Shown: positions 33,801-44,757, numbered from the stretch's first letter. The stretch is DNA of 64,000 bases from Portulaca oleracea (GCA_029582165.1 CM055888.1:30581408-30645407), one strand, 5' to 3'. Notes: generated by a model from the sequence alone, not told the origin. Numbers and translations: made by a program.

Positions 33801-34361
33801 TGTCTGTGTCGAGTAGCAGCAGCAGTTAGTAATATGAAGAAGGAGAGTAGGAGAGAGAAAAAGAGAGAGAAAGGGAAATCAGAGGGAGAGGGGAGAGAGA
33901 GAGAGAAGAGGGGACGTGTCAGATAGAGATAGGGTAAGGGAGGGTTTGCATGGGTAGTGGGAGGCTCCAATTGCAGCAAAAGCAGTTGCAACAACAACTT
34001 AGGGAAGGGTTTTTGGATAAATCAGGAGAAAATAGGAAGAAAAGGGTGAGGGGGTGAGGTCATCAAGATGATGTCATCACAAAATTTCTACCAAAAATAC
34101 CCCTAATGTTAATACTATATTCCCCAACAATTTTTACCCGTAAACATAATCAAAGCCAGATAAAATTTCAACAATTGATCCAAATAAAATTCTACCCAAA
34201 GCACGAAAATTTCTAACTGATATTTTTAAGACTCTAAAAATTTCAACAAACTCACTCGCAGTTCTAAAAGCTCCGTGTGAAAACAGATAAATAAATAACG
34301 GAATAAAACGCTCGTTAGGAAATTTAACGGTAAACGAAATTGAATTTTTCAGGGTTTTACA
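30886..34361 (-). repeat. 3' LTR (by - strand orientation) of the LARD-like element
   Basis: By eye it is very similar to 35011-38435, with scattered substitutions and small indels. It contains a degenerate GAAACTTAATAATAA-rich tract (about 32630-33090), GA-rich runs (33333-33362 and 33840-33915) and a GC-rich GGTGGTGG block (33380-33830). The 228-codon Pro/His/Thr-rich ORF at 33997-33311 (- strand) is broken in the other LTR, so it is probably not a gene. Confidence 0.92.
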
Positions 34362-34367
34362 TCATTA

Positions 34368-34379
34368 CCCCCTTAAAAG
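34368..34379 (-). promoter_or_regulatory. Polypurine tract of the LARD-like element
   Basis: On the - strand CTTTTAAGGGGG lies six bases before the LTR start TGTAAAACCC. It follows the segment AGTTTCGAGGACGAAACTTC, typical of the end of chromovirus pol. Confidence 0.75.
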
Positions 34380-34513
34380 AAGTTTCGTCCTCGAAACTTA
34401 AAATCTTACTTAGCGATTCTTCAGACGGAACTCATGGTTACCTTAACCAAAAACTCGGGATTTTACATCATTACCTTCTTCAAAAGAGTTTCGTCCTCGA
34501 AACTCAACATGCC

Positions 34514-34612
34514 TTATGCATTATATAGGTGTGGATACCTCAATCCAATCTCCTCCTCAGCTTCATAAATGGTTTCGAATGTGGCATGATTCTCCCATCT
34601 CACTTTTACTAG
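34514..34612 (-). pseudogene. Chromodomain C-terminal remnant of integrase
   Basis: On the - strand the frame reads VKVRWENHATFETIYEAEEE and ends with RYPHLYNA and a stop at 34516-34514. This matches the last part of a Tekay-type integrase chromodomain (V.VLWRNH...EATWE.E..MR.RYP.LF). The aromatic Trp normally at ATWE is Tyr here. Chromodomains tether integrase to modified histones. The upstream integrase is deleted, so only the tail remains. Confidence 0.7.
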
Positions 34613-34673
34613 AGGGACGATATTTCTTTGAAGTTACTTTTCTTCATAATCTAGAATCCCTAGCAGCTGCTCC

Positions 34674-34910
34674 TCATAGGTCGGGTCTTCTCTCCACCTC
34701 CGACTCTTCATCAGGGTCTTCTTCTGGTTCCAAGCCCTCCTCGGGGCTATATTCCTTTCCTTCCTCAGGGTTTAGATCATCCAGAGAGGCTAGAGTCGGG
34801 TGCTCATAGCAATGGCAGCTGTATGTCGTCCAACAAATGTCAAAACGATCAAACATGCACTTATAACACAAAAGATAATCAGGAAAGAGACACACATCCC
34901 ATTCCCCCAT
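34674..34910 (-). CDS. Short acidic leader/gag-N-terminal ORF of the LARD-like element
   Basis: 78 codons begin 86 bases after the primer site on the element's sense strand. The N half has Cys/Tyr-rich sequence without a match; the C half is strongly acidic (LNPEEGKEYSPEEGLEPEED), like the acidic spacer regions in plant Ty3 gag proteins. It stops shortly before the chromodomain remnant. No capsid or zinc-knuckle motif is present. It may be the N terminus of gag left by the internal deletion, or a chance ORF. Confidence 0.3.
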   Translation of the reverse strand: MGEWDVCLFPDYLLCYKCMFDRFDICWTTYSCHCYEHPTLASLDDLNPEEGKEYSPEEGLEPEEDPDEESEVERRPDL

Positions 34911-34995
34911 CCTACACTCATCACTCCGAACGTAGCATCCTAAGCTCTAACTAAAAACCTAATAGACCTTAGGAGCTACCAGGTCGTAACCCAAA

Positions 34996-35007
34996 GCTCT
35001 GATACCA
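34996..35007 (-). promoter_or_regulatory. tRNA-iMet primer-binding site
   Basis: On the - strand TGGTATCAGAGC lies three bases inside the LTR edge at 35011, a perfect 12-base match to the plant initiator tRNA-Met primer site. Confidence 0.93.
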
Positions 35008-35010
35008 TTC

Positions 35011-38000
35011 TGTAACGCCCCGGAAATTCAATTCTAAACTTAATGGTCAAAGTCAAATGTTGACTAACATTAACAGCGGAAGACTCATTTTTTTTACTTA
35101 TATTCTTTACTTGGGCGTTACTGCCGTACCTCCGAAGAGATACAAGGCAAGAAAGGAAAACTAACCACAAACGATAACTGTTTACTTCAAATTAACAACG
35201 AAAAGAACTTCGAATTCTAGAACAACATAAACTTAACATTAACCAAACTTCAAGTCTAAACATAAACTAAACTTTATTCTCAAACGGCTAACTCCAACGT
35301 CCTCACTTCTGTTGCCCGTCCCCATCACATAATTGATCTGCACCTGAAAACAAAATATTCACAACATGAGCGGGAAACCTCAATAATGTTTACCCCTAAC
35401 TGTCAAAACAGTTCAAAGTTCATTTCAAACCATTTTAGGGGAGGGGAACAAGTCAAACCTTTTTACAACTCATTTGAAACCCAACCCAAAATAACTAGAG
35501 TTCAGAAATAACAAAACTTATAAATCAATAGTACCAACTTTCAACTTAGTAAAACACAATGATTCAAAATCCTCAACCGACTTTTCAATCTCAGAATCAG
35601 ACATCAGACATCAAAAATCAGAAACAGAGTAATCAGAAACAGAGTAAACTTTTCCTCAGAAAACAGATTAGAATTTTATTATGCGGGCGGGATTTGCCTA
35701 TCCCCAGAATATCAGAATCAGAAGCGAGAAAGGATCTCGGATCCTCGTAATCGAATGGATGGCGGTCCGAAACAGAATCAGATGTGTGCACAATCTCAGA
35801 AATAATATTGGGACTCCCCGATCTCTTGATAACTCCCCTGCAGGAACAGATCCTGGTATAAGGGTCGTTACTCGCAACCCGCTTATGGTTTCACTTTGAT
35901 TATTAGTATCTTATGAATTATCAGACGTCAGACTTCACATAAAACCCAACCCAGTTTCCAAAACTGACAGAATAAAACTCAGAGTTTAAAAAGACTGCCA
36001 CGTTTTTCTTAACTCATAAAAGAACATCACAGACATCCAAATCAGACAGTCCAACTTTACAGAAAATCCCCGTGCGGGATGCAAGCTTCACAAAACATAT
36101 TAAAATCACAAAACATATAAAAGAGCATCCCAAGGGGATTAGGACATAGACATTACCGGAACAACTTCTCTTTTCTGCAGTCACTTACACACAGGAGCTA
36201 CTACTTTGTCGTCTCGCTCGGACCTAGGATTCGAATAATATTTCTAAAATTAAAACTCTCTCTCCACGATACCTAATTCATACAAATTCTACCATTTCCC
36301 CAACTTAACAATTTCTTACAACTAAACTAACCATGTAACATGCAATATAATCACATAACATCATGTCAACAATAACTCCACCTTAATCAAATAATAACTA
36401 GCTTTAAGGACAAGAACAACCCTAGACATAAAAACTTTGCATGGTACTATTCCCACAATTTACAAATATGCCATTAATCATGCAATAACATACTAGACCA
36501 TGCACTCTCATCTACAACTACCCTTTTCCTAGCATATTTCTAGGTTTCCAAAGTCATCATAATCCAACCCAAAAACATCTAAACCTTAGCAAAGACATGA
36601 AAGACTAAGATTGCACACTTCACATAAGGACTCCATAATAACATGAACTTGGTAATAATAATAAGTACTCAAAAATAGTAATACAAGCCTTAACAAAAGA
36701 AGTACTATGAAAGTAGCCACATGAAAACTTATTTGTAATACAATAACTTAATAATAACTTGGAAACTTAATAATAATAATATGAACTTTATAATAATCAT
36801 AAAAATACAAAACTTTATAATAATAAAAACACGAAACCTTAATATTAATAATAACATGAAACTCTAAAATAATAACATGAAACCAATAACCTGAACTTTA
36901 TAATAATAACCTGAAACTTTTAAAATAAAATCATGAAACTAATAATACTAAGAATCTTTAAAATAATATGGAAACTTAATAAAGTCATAGAAACTTTATA
37001 ATAATAACACGAGACTTAATAGTAATATTACGGAAACTTAATAATTTATGAAAACTTATTAATAACGATACGAAACTTAGTAACTTACGAACTTAATAAT
37101 AATATTATGAAACATAATAATAAAATTATGAAACTTAATATTTACTTATAATATGAACTTATTAGTAGTAATAACATGAAATATCAAGACATTAAGTACA
37201 TTAAACATCATTTAAACATGATAACTCAAATAATATTCTAACAAAACCCAACTCATACAACCCTAATAAAAACATCCAATAATAAAACTTTTGGATAAAT
37301 CATGCCTAAACCCAACCAAACACAAATGACCCCTTCCCCTACTGCCCCTAATCACTCATACAATGCATGATAATGCCATGAACGTATTATCTCACAACCA
37401 AAACAACTCAGTAGCACATTAAATACAAGGACGAGAGAGAGAGAGGGGGGGGGGGAGAGAGAGTTTATACATAAGGAGGGGATGTGGTGGTGTTGGCGGT
37501 GGTTCTCGGTCGTCGGAGGGTGGAGGCGACTGCTCGGAGTTGGTGGGTCGTGAAGCTTCGCCGGCGGGGCAGTGGTGGTCGAAACTTGGGCAGCAGCTGC
37601 GTGAAACCGAGACTCGTGGTTCGCCGGGGTTGTGGACGGTGGTCGCCGGTGCCTGGAATCGTCGAGGTCGGCGGGGGAAACGTAGGTAGCAACGACGGAG
37701 GTGGGGGTGGCGTCGAGGTGGCTACGTGGTGGTGGTGTGACTCGGGTGTTGATGCGTTGGAGATGGAGATGGAGGAAGAAAGGTGATGGTGGTGCGTTGG
37801 GGTTTTCCGTCGATGGGCGGTGGCTAAGGTGGCGGTGGACGGTGGGAATGGTGGTGCAGCGGTGGTTGGAGTAGAGGGAGGAGAAGGAGGGTGGTGGTGG
37901 TGTCTGTGTCGAGTAGCAGCAGCAAGTCAGTAATATGAAGGAGAGTAGGAGAGAGAAAAAGAGAGAGAAAGGGAAATCAGAGGGAGAGGGAGAGAGAGAG

Positions 38001-38435
38001 AGAGAGGACGTGTCAGATAGAGATAGGGTAAGGGAGGGTTTGCATGGGTAGTGGGAGGCTCAAATTGCAGCAAAAGTCGTTGCAACAACAACTTAGGGAA
38101 GGGTTTTTGGATAAATCAGGAGAAAATAGGAAGAAAAGGGTGAGGGGGTGAGGTCACCAAGATGATGTCATCACAAAATTTCTACCAAAAATACCCCTAA
38201 TGTTAATACTATATTCCCCAACAAGTTTTACCCGTAAACATAATCAAAGCCAGATGAAATTTCAACAACTGATCCAAATAAAATTCCTAACTGATATTTT
38301 TAAGAATCTAAAAATTTCAACAAACTCACTCGCAGTCCTAAAAGCTCCGTGTGAAAACAAATAAATAAATAACGGAATAAAACGCTCGTTAGGAAATTTA
38401 ACGGTAAACGAAATTGAATTTTTCAGGGTTTTACA
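35011..38435 (-). repeat. 5' LTR (by - strand orientation) of the LARD-like element
   Basis: 3425 bp ending in the 5-bp target duplication at 38436-38440. Structure as in the other LTR, with slightly shorter AT-trinucleotide and GA tracts. Confidence 0.92.
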
Positions 38436-38800
38436 GTATTAGTGTGCAAAGGTGTATGTGTTGGTGTGCAAAGGTTTTATGTGTTAGTGTGTATTAGTGT
38501 GCAAAGGTATATGTGTTGGTGTGCAAAGTTTTATGTGTTAGTGTGTTTTGGTGTGCAAAGATGCATATGTTGGTGTGTGTTAGTGTGCAAACTCATTTGC
38601 ACACTAATTTTTTTGTAGGATAGACTCCTTTACACACTAGCACATAATATTTTACACCTTGACGCATGCTCATTTGCACACATTTTTTTTTTTTTTGTGT
38701 GGGATAAACTCATTTGCACATTAACACAACTCCTTTACACTCTAACCCGTACTCCCTTGCATACTAGTTTTTGTACGATGGACTCTTTTGCACACTAACA

Positions 38801-39199
38801 CACAACAAGAAAAATATGTTTGGGCAACAAATTTAGAGTAGTTTGGGCAACAAAAAAAATTATTATTGCATTAATTTAAAATAAGGCAACAAAATAATTT
38901 TGTAGTTAAATACATTATATGTGGCAACAAAACTTTTTTTTGCTGCATTTGATATAGATTGGGCAACAATTTAAATAAAAATGGTTGCCAAAAGTTACTA
39001 AGGCAACAAAAAAATTTGTTTGCCGATCACAACTAACTTGTGCTACCATTTTTACTAATTTGTAGTCCGGACTTTGTGTTTCGAGCATAAAACTACCAAA
39101 TCGTGACAATTTGTTTTTGTAGCACTATGTTAAAGGGCAACAATAATTGGACTGAGGTAACAAATTTTTTTGTTACCCAAATTAATTTTTCTTGTTGTG
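38801..39199. mobile_element. CACTA-like MITE inside unit C
   Basis: The ends CACAACAAGAAAAAT and ATTTTTCTTGTTGTG are perfect 15-bp inverted repeats. AACA is duplicated on both sides (38797-38800 and 39200-39203; 3 bp is also possible). The repeat sequence resumes exactly as in unit B outside it. The interior repeats GGCAACAAA and has no ORF. Confidence 0.8.
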
Positions 39200-39908
39200 A
39201 ACACAAACTCATTTGCACACTAAATTTGCATACTTATTAGTGTGTAACATATTAATTAATTTACATAAATATTATACTTAACATGCAATAGTATATTAAT
39301 TAGTGTGCATAAATAATTAGTGTGTAATATATAATGATTAATTAATGTGTATAAGTATTATATTTAACATGTAATAATATATATATATTTAACGCCAAGA
39401 GTTATATCGTTGTGCATCGATTATAATATTTATGTACACCATATATACAATTCATTTGGTGTGCAATAAACTAAAATGATACCACAAAAAAAAGAAAAAA
39501 AATTAGTGTGTGTTAGTGTGCAAACACGTGAAAGAAAGTAACGAAATGACGAAGGGGAAAATTGAAGTAAATGAAAGAAAATAAATGTAAAAAGAAAAAG
39601 GAAGAAGAAATGAAATAAATAGAAAAAAAGCCAAAATAATTTTACGTATGAAAAAAAATTAGTGGAAAATAACAAAAATAAAGAGTTGAAGCATGCGCAC
39701 AGCCAGACTTGAACTCATGAGCATCAATAATTCAATACAGTGAAAAAGACACTTGCCAATGCGCTGTATATGAAGCATTTGCATATAACAGCAGTAATTA
39801 ATTAATAGCTTAAATTACACCTATAAAAAGACAAGAAAAAGGTGGCGATAGCTGACGTATAGCACGAGTAATGAGAAGATGTGTTGTCCCGCGAGACCAC
39901 CTAATAAT

Positions 39909-40680
39909 GAGAAGACGTGGGTAAGACTTTTAATGCAGTGTGTGATGACGGTAAGGTATTCGGTAATGGTGAATGGGGTGATGTCGCAACCGATTATTCC
40001 GAAAGCAGGGTTGAGGCAAGGGGACCCATTATCTCTGTATCGATTCATACTATGTATGGAAGCTCTAGCTGTGGTGATTTTCGAGGATGTTCTTCATGGG
40101 AAGATTCAGGGGGTTTCGGTTGCTAGGGAGGCTCCGTCAGTTTCTCATTTGTTTTTTGCGGATGATGCCCTGTTCTTCACGGAGCTGGAAGCTGCTTCCT
40201 GTCTAAATCTAAAGCAGGCTATTGATAATTATAGCTGTGGTTCAGGGCAAACGATTAATTTGGAGAAATCTTCCATTTGTTCTTCCAAGGGGGGCTAAGC
40301 AAGAGGATAAGGAGGGCACGAAGGTAATTTTCGGATACCCGGAGGGGGGTTTTTTTCAAAAATAACTAGGAGTTTCAACAAGAGTGCAAAGGAATCAGTC
40401 CGATCATTTTGGTTTCATGATTGATGAGGTGCAGCGGAGATTAGATTCTTGGAAGTTTAGATTGCTGTCCATGGCGGGTAAGTTGGTTCTTATAAATGTT
40501 GTGCTAATTGCTTTGCATCAATACATTTTGAGTGTGTATTTGGTGCCAAGTTCTGTGGTGGACAAAATAAATGCTTGTATCGTTCGCTTTCTGTGGAGCA
40601 AAGCTGATGGTTCTAAGTCAATTTACTAGAAAGGGAAGAATTCTGTTTTTACACCAAAAGGGGCTGGGGGGCTTGGAGTC
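39909..40680 (+). pseudogene. LINE reverse transcriptase, C-terminal half
   Basis: The first frame (to 40298) has the conserved RQGDPLS-type motif (GLRQGDPLSLYRFIL) and the catalytic FFADDALFF (about 40152-40172). The second frame (40384-40629) gives the thumb region, with GKLVLINVVLIALHQYIL. Frames change between 40298 and 40384 and again near 40629. This enzyme would nick-prime and copy LINE RNA at the target; here it lacks its N-terminal half and endonuclease. Confidence 0.88.
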
Positions 40681-40686
40681 AGACAT

Positions 40687-41506
40687 GTGGGGTGTTACAA
40701 TAAGGCGTTGTTACTCAAGCAAGCTTGGCGTATCCATGGCAATCAAGAATTACTTATTTCACGGATTTGGAAAGCAAAATACGGGATGTCATCACCGATT
40801 GATGGGGAGATGGATTACAAACCCCCTAATGGATGCTCTACGACCTGGAGAGGGTTAACTAAAGTGACTTTGCAACTACAAGATCGTATCAGGTGGAGCG
40901 TGGGCAAAGGGAATAGAATTCCGGTTGTGGATAGTAGGTGGGTGCCTAGGGGCCAGCTGCATTGTATAGAGGGAAGGGAGGACCAGATTAGAGATTTAAA
41001 GGTGGAGTCCTCGGCGGTGGGGATTGAAGGAAATCGGCGGGGGTGGAGATGGGATTTTCTGCAGCAAGTGTCTACCGGGGATACGATTGCTCGGATTGAG
41101 CAAGTGTATCCTCCTCAAGAGGAGGTGGAGGACATGCTGGTGTGGGAGGGAAGGACGACAGCTAAATATAGTGAAGGAAGGTTATTATGAATTCTTGAAA
41201 AGAGATGCAAAGGTGGAACAACCTTCTGAGCTTGATTCAAAGTTTTGGAAAAGAATATGGCATACGGTGCTCCCACTGAAGTTGAAAACTTTTTTATGGA
41301 GATGCGTTGTGGATACTCTTCCAACTGGGGAGAACCGTTATAAACGGAAGATTGTTGAGGATGGGGGGTGTTGGTGTGGGATGGGGAAAGAAGATGTCAA
41401 TCATCTGTTTAGGGGTTGCACACTAGCTAAGCATTGTTGGAAAGGCAGCAGGTTAGGGATTATTCCTGATGTAAATTCCTACAATGGTTGGTGGGAATGG
41501 CTTTGA
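40687..41506 (+). pseudogene. LINE zf-RVT (zinc-binding RT-associated) region
   Basis: Two overlapping frames (40687-41190 and 41024-41506) carry the post-RT segment: KALLLKQAWRIHGNQELLIS, then the zinc-binding region with FWKRIWHTVLPLKLKTFLWR, LPTGENRYKR, CWCGMGKEDVNHLFRGC and CW. The pattern W..iW....P.K.k.FlWR and C..C....E...HLF..C is standard for plant L1 polyproteins. The frame change between about 41100 and 41190 shows a small indel. Confidence 0.82.
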
Positions 41507-41536
41507 GGATGGTTTCTTTTCCTTTCAAAACAACAA

Positions 41537-42289
41537 GTGGGGGAGGTGCAGCAGATCGGTGAGTTTGTTGGGACCATGTGGGCTATCTGGAAAGCAAGGA
41601 ATGTTGTGTGTATGAGTGGTGAGGTGGTGTCGCAATCTCTTCTGGAGAACATGCTGCAGCAGGTGCAGTTGGAAGGGGAGAGATGGTGGGAAGGGAGGGA
41701 GTTAGGGCGGAAACAGAGGAAGCCGATCTCTGACGCTGAGGAGGCAGAAGTAGAGTGTGCCTGGGGAAGTAGTGGAGCGTTGGAGGGGCAGGGGGTTTTC
41801 TTGGTGGATGGGGCTACTAGGAAAGGAGCTCAGGATGTGGCGGCTGCTTGGGTCTTTGTCCATCAAGGTTCTCAGGTTTGCCAGGGGAGCCAAATGGGGA
41901 AGGGCGATTCTGCGGTGTTCAATGAGTTGCTTGCTATCATGTTTGCTCTTGAGGAAGCATTGCGTCGGGGTATGCGGGTTGTTCACATTTGGACCGACTC
42001 CAAGTTAGCGGTGGAATGTCTGTTAAATAAAAAAAGGACTCTGGCGGCTTGTCGGGCTCTAGCTATTGGTTGCAAACTTGCAACTAGAAAATTTGAGGCG
42101 GGCAGGATTCAGAAGGTTCCTCGACAACTGGTACATCCAGGACACAAAGTAGCACGACAGGCTATTCGAAGCCTGGGGATGATTACTTTGTGCGTGTGTT
42201 TAGTTATGTTTTTTTTTCCTTTTCGTTTGCTTGTTTCGTGCTTCTGTTGTTTTTGGGTTGTTATGGTCTTGTTTGCAAAAAAAAAATAA
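41537..42289 (+). pseudogene. LINE RNase H domain
   Basis: The frame contains VDGATRKGAQDVAAAWVFV (first Asp), FNELLAIMFALEEAL (Glu) and VVHIWTDSKLAVECL (Asp), the acidic residues of the RVT_3-type RNase H, then a degraded HPGHKVAR. The last 50 codons are hydrophobic and belong to the 3' UTR. A stop (41504-41506) separates it from the preceding segment. Confidence 0.85.
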
Positions 42290-42312
42290 TAAAAAATAAA
42301 AAATAAAAAAAA

Positions 42313-42522
42313 TGAAGCAATGTTGTGTACGTACTTTCTTTTATATTTTTTTCCACAAATGTTGATTTGATACACATATTTGTTATGACTTATGATATAT
42401 CTTTTCCGATAGTTGTGGACAATTGCCCTTATTATTATTCAACAGCAAAAAGTGCCCGTGGGCACAAACAGAACGCTGCAGCTCTGAGTTACACAAATAC
42501 TGCCAAATCATATAGGATCTAA
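42313..42522. other. Short spacer
   Basis: No features seen between the LINE tail and the hAT MITE. Confidence 0.4.
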
Positions 42523-42530
42523 TGCTCAAC

Positions 42531-43035
42531 TAGACCTGTCAATTCGGTCGGGGGCGGGTTTCGGGTCAGTTGTATATCGGGTTCGGGTAAATACGGGTCA
42601 GGTGTATTTCGGGTTCGGGTAAATACGGACAATGTATTTCGGTTTCGGGTCAACCCAATAGGTTATGATTGTGACCTTTTTTCGTTTTTTCTTTTTAAAA
42701 AATGGTCTCTAAATACTACTTTTTGTACAACATACATAACAAAATATGATTATCTGCTAGTAGCGATATATTATTGTAACTATTTTAACTTAAATTAGAG
42801 AAATAACAAATAAATGACTTGCACTTATAGTTTAATTGTTAAAAATTCCAATGAATAATCACAAATTCTAATAAAGTTGAACTTAAAAAATTAATTTTTT
42901 TGGGTCAAACGGGCGGGTTGGGTTTGACCCGCTAATTTTTGGGTTCGGTGTACTTCGGGTTTAGTTGAAAAAATCGTGTTCAAAACCCAAAATTTCGGGC
43001 GGGTTATCGCGTCGGGTCAAAAACTGCCAGGTCTA
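42531..43035. mobile_element. hAT-type MITE, 8-bp TSD TGCTCAAC
   Basis: The ends TAGACCTGTCAATT and, in reverse, TAGACCTGGCAGTT form the inverted repeats. TGCTCAAC flanks both sides (42523-42530 and 43036-43043). The interior is rich in CGGGTT/CGGGTCA motifs near both ends, with an AT-rich core and no ORF. Confidence 0.92.
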
Positions 43036-43368
43036 TGCTCAACCATAGACCCCAATGCCTAGTGCAAATTAATTGCAAAGTTTCTGACATCATACATCCT
43101 GGACCATCCTATGATACAATTCCATGATACATCACTTTCACTCATTTTTTTTTTGGTAAGGAAAGACAGGATACAAACCAAAAGCCTACCTATTAAGGAA
43201 GGTCTCCTCTCTTGGCCCGCTAGGCCAAAGCGTGTGTTTCCTTAACAGTGTTTCTACTAACCTTAAAATATAACAACATTCAAAGTTTAATAGAAATTTT
43301 TTATAAGAAGCCACCAGATTTGCACAGATTGGCGTGGTGCTGTTTAGCTGTTGGAAAGCAGTAATTGC

Positions 43369-43929
43369 TTATGCCGCATCTATTTCAATGAGTATTCTCT
43401 TTAATCTTCTTTGCATTGCGTCCTTAAGAGCTGCCTCTATGGCCTGTATTTCCGCCTGAAGAGCCAAAAAGGCCCAAATTTTTACTGCACCTTGTGCCGT
43501 GGTAGTTGTTCCTGACTTTAGAACCCATCCAATGCCTCCCTGGAGCGATGCGCTGTCCCACGCTCCGTCACTCACATAGGTTGCTTGCATACCATCATTC
43601 TCCCCTAGTTTCCATCTGAAGATGCCCTTTACACCAGCATTAGCAATACGATCCAAGGGTGTTGTCTGCTGTTTCTTCCTGGTGTGGTTCCTCACGAGCT
43701 CATTCAGGGCAAGCAAATCTTGGTTGACCCAACTCAGAACTTCTTGGATAGTCGGGATGGAGTTATGGAATACTTTCCTGTTCCTTCTTAGCCAAATGTT
43801 CCAAAGTAAGCTCAGGAATTCCTGAACAATCCTGTTGCCCTCTTCACCTTTCTTAAAAAATAGGGTCAGCCAGTTATGGGTCCACGTATTGATCGACAGT
43901 GGAACTTGTTGTTGATTAATAACACCCAA
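43369..43929 (-). pseudogene. LINE RNase H domain
   Basis: Residues read YVSDGAWDSASLQGGIGWVL (first Asp), LQAEIQAIEAAL (Glu) and RILIEIDAA (third Asp). The frame stops right after the third acidic residue, so the C-terminal helix and the HxGN motif are lost. Upstream, LLWNIWLRRNRKVFHN matches the linker (WxxWxxRN) found before this domain in plant LINEs. Confidence 0.85.
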
Positions 43930-44757
43930 CCTTGAGGCAAACCAGACGATGGATGTCCATTCACACTCCTTAAAAAGGTGTTGGGTTTATGCTAGGTATC
44001 GGTCACAAAGCCCGCATTTAAGATTCCCATTGTTGTCCCAAGCCCTCCTCTTTGCTGCTGTTGGTAGTCCATTGTGAATGATCTTCCAGGCATGTAGCTT
44101 CCATTTCGGATGGCCTTCCAATCGCTATAGGCGTTTCCAATTGTTCTCTTCTTGTGGAGAAACTTGCTTGCCCCATTTGCCAGCTTTGTTGGCCTTTTCC
44201 CAAAGGTACCAGTATTCCAATTTTGCCAAGTGATTCCCATTCTGGGTCCCTGCCCAGTAGATGGTATCCTCCTCCTCAGAATCCCTCACCAGATAGGCTA
44301 GGATTTGTGTAGCTGATTTGCCAGTGAAGAGTTGACGAATGAGTCTGAAATTCCATTCTCCATTCCCGTTTGACCGAAGTTCACTTACCTTCTTATTTTC
44401 CCATTCAGACCTATTTTGCTCACCCCTGAGGATTAGGGGGTCCGAGCCTTCCTAGATATCAAGAAGGAGGCGGCATTGCTTCCCAGAGTTAATCTTGACT
44501 CGTATCCCTTCCTTGAAGCTTTTTGGTGCTTTGCAAAGGCTGTTCCAGTACGGATATCCTCGTTTTGGCTCAGAGGGGTTAAGTGATAAAGGAGAGACCT
44601 GCTTGTATCTGGCTTTGTAGATTCTTGCTACTAGTCCATCCCGATGGTGTTCCACTCTCCAAGCCTGTTTGATGAGAAGGGCATCATTCACCCAAGCCGT
44701 TTTCCGCAGCCCAAGCCCACCTTTGCTCTTTGGTGACATGAGAATCTCTTTATGCAC
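43930..44757 (-). pseudogene. LINE RT thumb and zf-RVT region, broken
   Basis: The 44757-44452 frame has MSPKSKGGLGLRKTAWVNDA and LLIKQAWRVEHH, the conserved KGGLGxR segment after RT. The zinc-binding part between 43930 and 44450 is in several frames; one, 44240-43992, is partly recognisable. No frame is long enough to function. Confidence 0.65.

Larger units (their letters stand above)
30886..38435 (-). mobile_element. Long-LTR Ty3 derivative (LARD-like), TSD GTATT
   Basis: Two LTRs of 3476 bp (30886-34361) and 3425 bp (35011-38435) enclose only 649 bp. GTATT flanks the element (30881-30885 and 38436-38440). Read on the - strand the LTR starts TGTAAAACCC and ends in TTACA. A primer site, a short acidic ORF, a chromodomain remnant and a polypurine tract follow in order. 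All of gag core, protease, RT and most of integrase are missing, so it depends on a partner for movement. Chromodomain plus very long LTRs point to the Tekay/Del chromovirus lineage. Confidence 0.92.
30250..39908 (+). mobile_element. Tandem repeat unit C, split by two insertions
   Basis: It starts TCGTTATATGG immediately after unit B. The unit is interrupted by the LTR element (30886-38435) and a CACTA-like MITE (38801-39199). Its own pieces add up to about 1.7 kb, close to unit B. The palindrome at the end is degraded (GTTGTCCCGCGAGACCAC) and the unit stops at CTAATAAT where a LINE begins. Confidence 0.6.
39909..42312 (+). mobile_element. 5'-truncated L1-type LINE with RNase H
   Basis: Starts abruptly inside the RT palm next to the degraded end of unit C and ends in an A-rich tail with T interruptions (42280-42312). 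It retains RT, zf-RVT-like and RNase H regions in at least three frames, so it is inactive. I could not find a convincing target duplication. Confidence 0.85.

Noticed and set aside
33386..33926. Gly/Val/Arg-rich ORFs on the + strand
   Set aside because: They are the antisense of a GGTGGTGG-rich LTR block, with no conserved frame in the second LTR.
39909..42289. Host gene for an RNase H protein
   Set aside because: RT and zf-RVT remnants directly upstream and an A-rich tail show it is a LINE.
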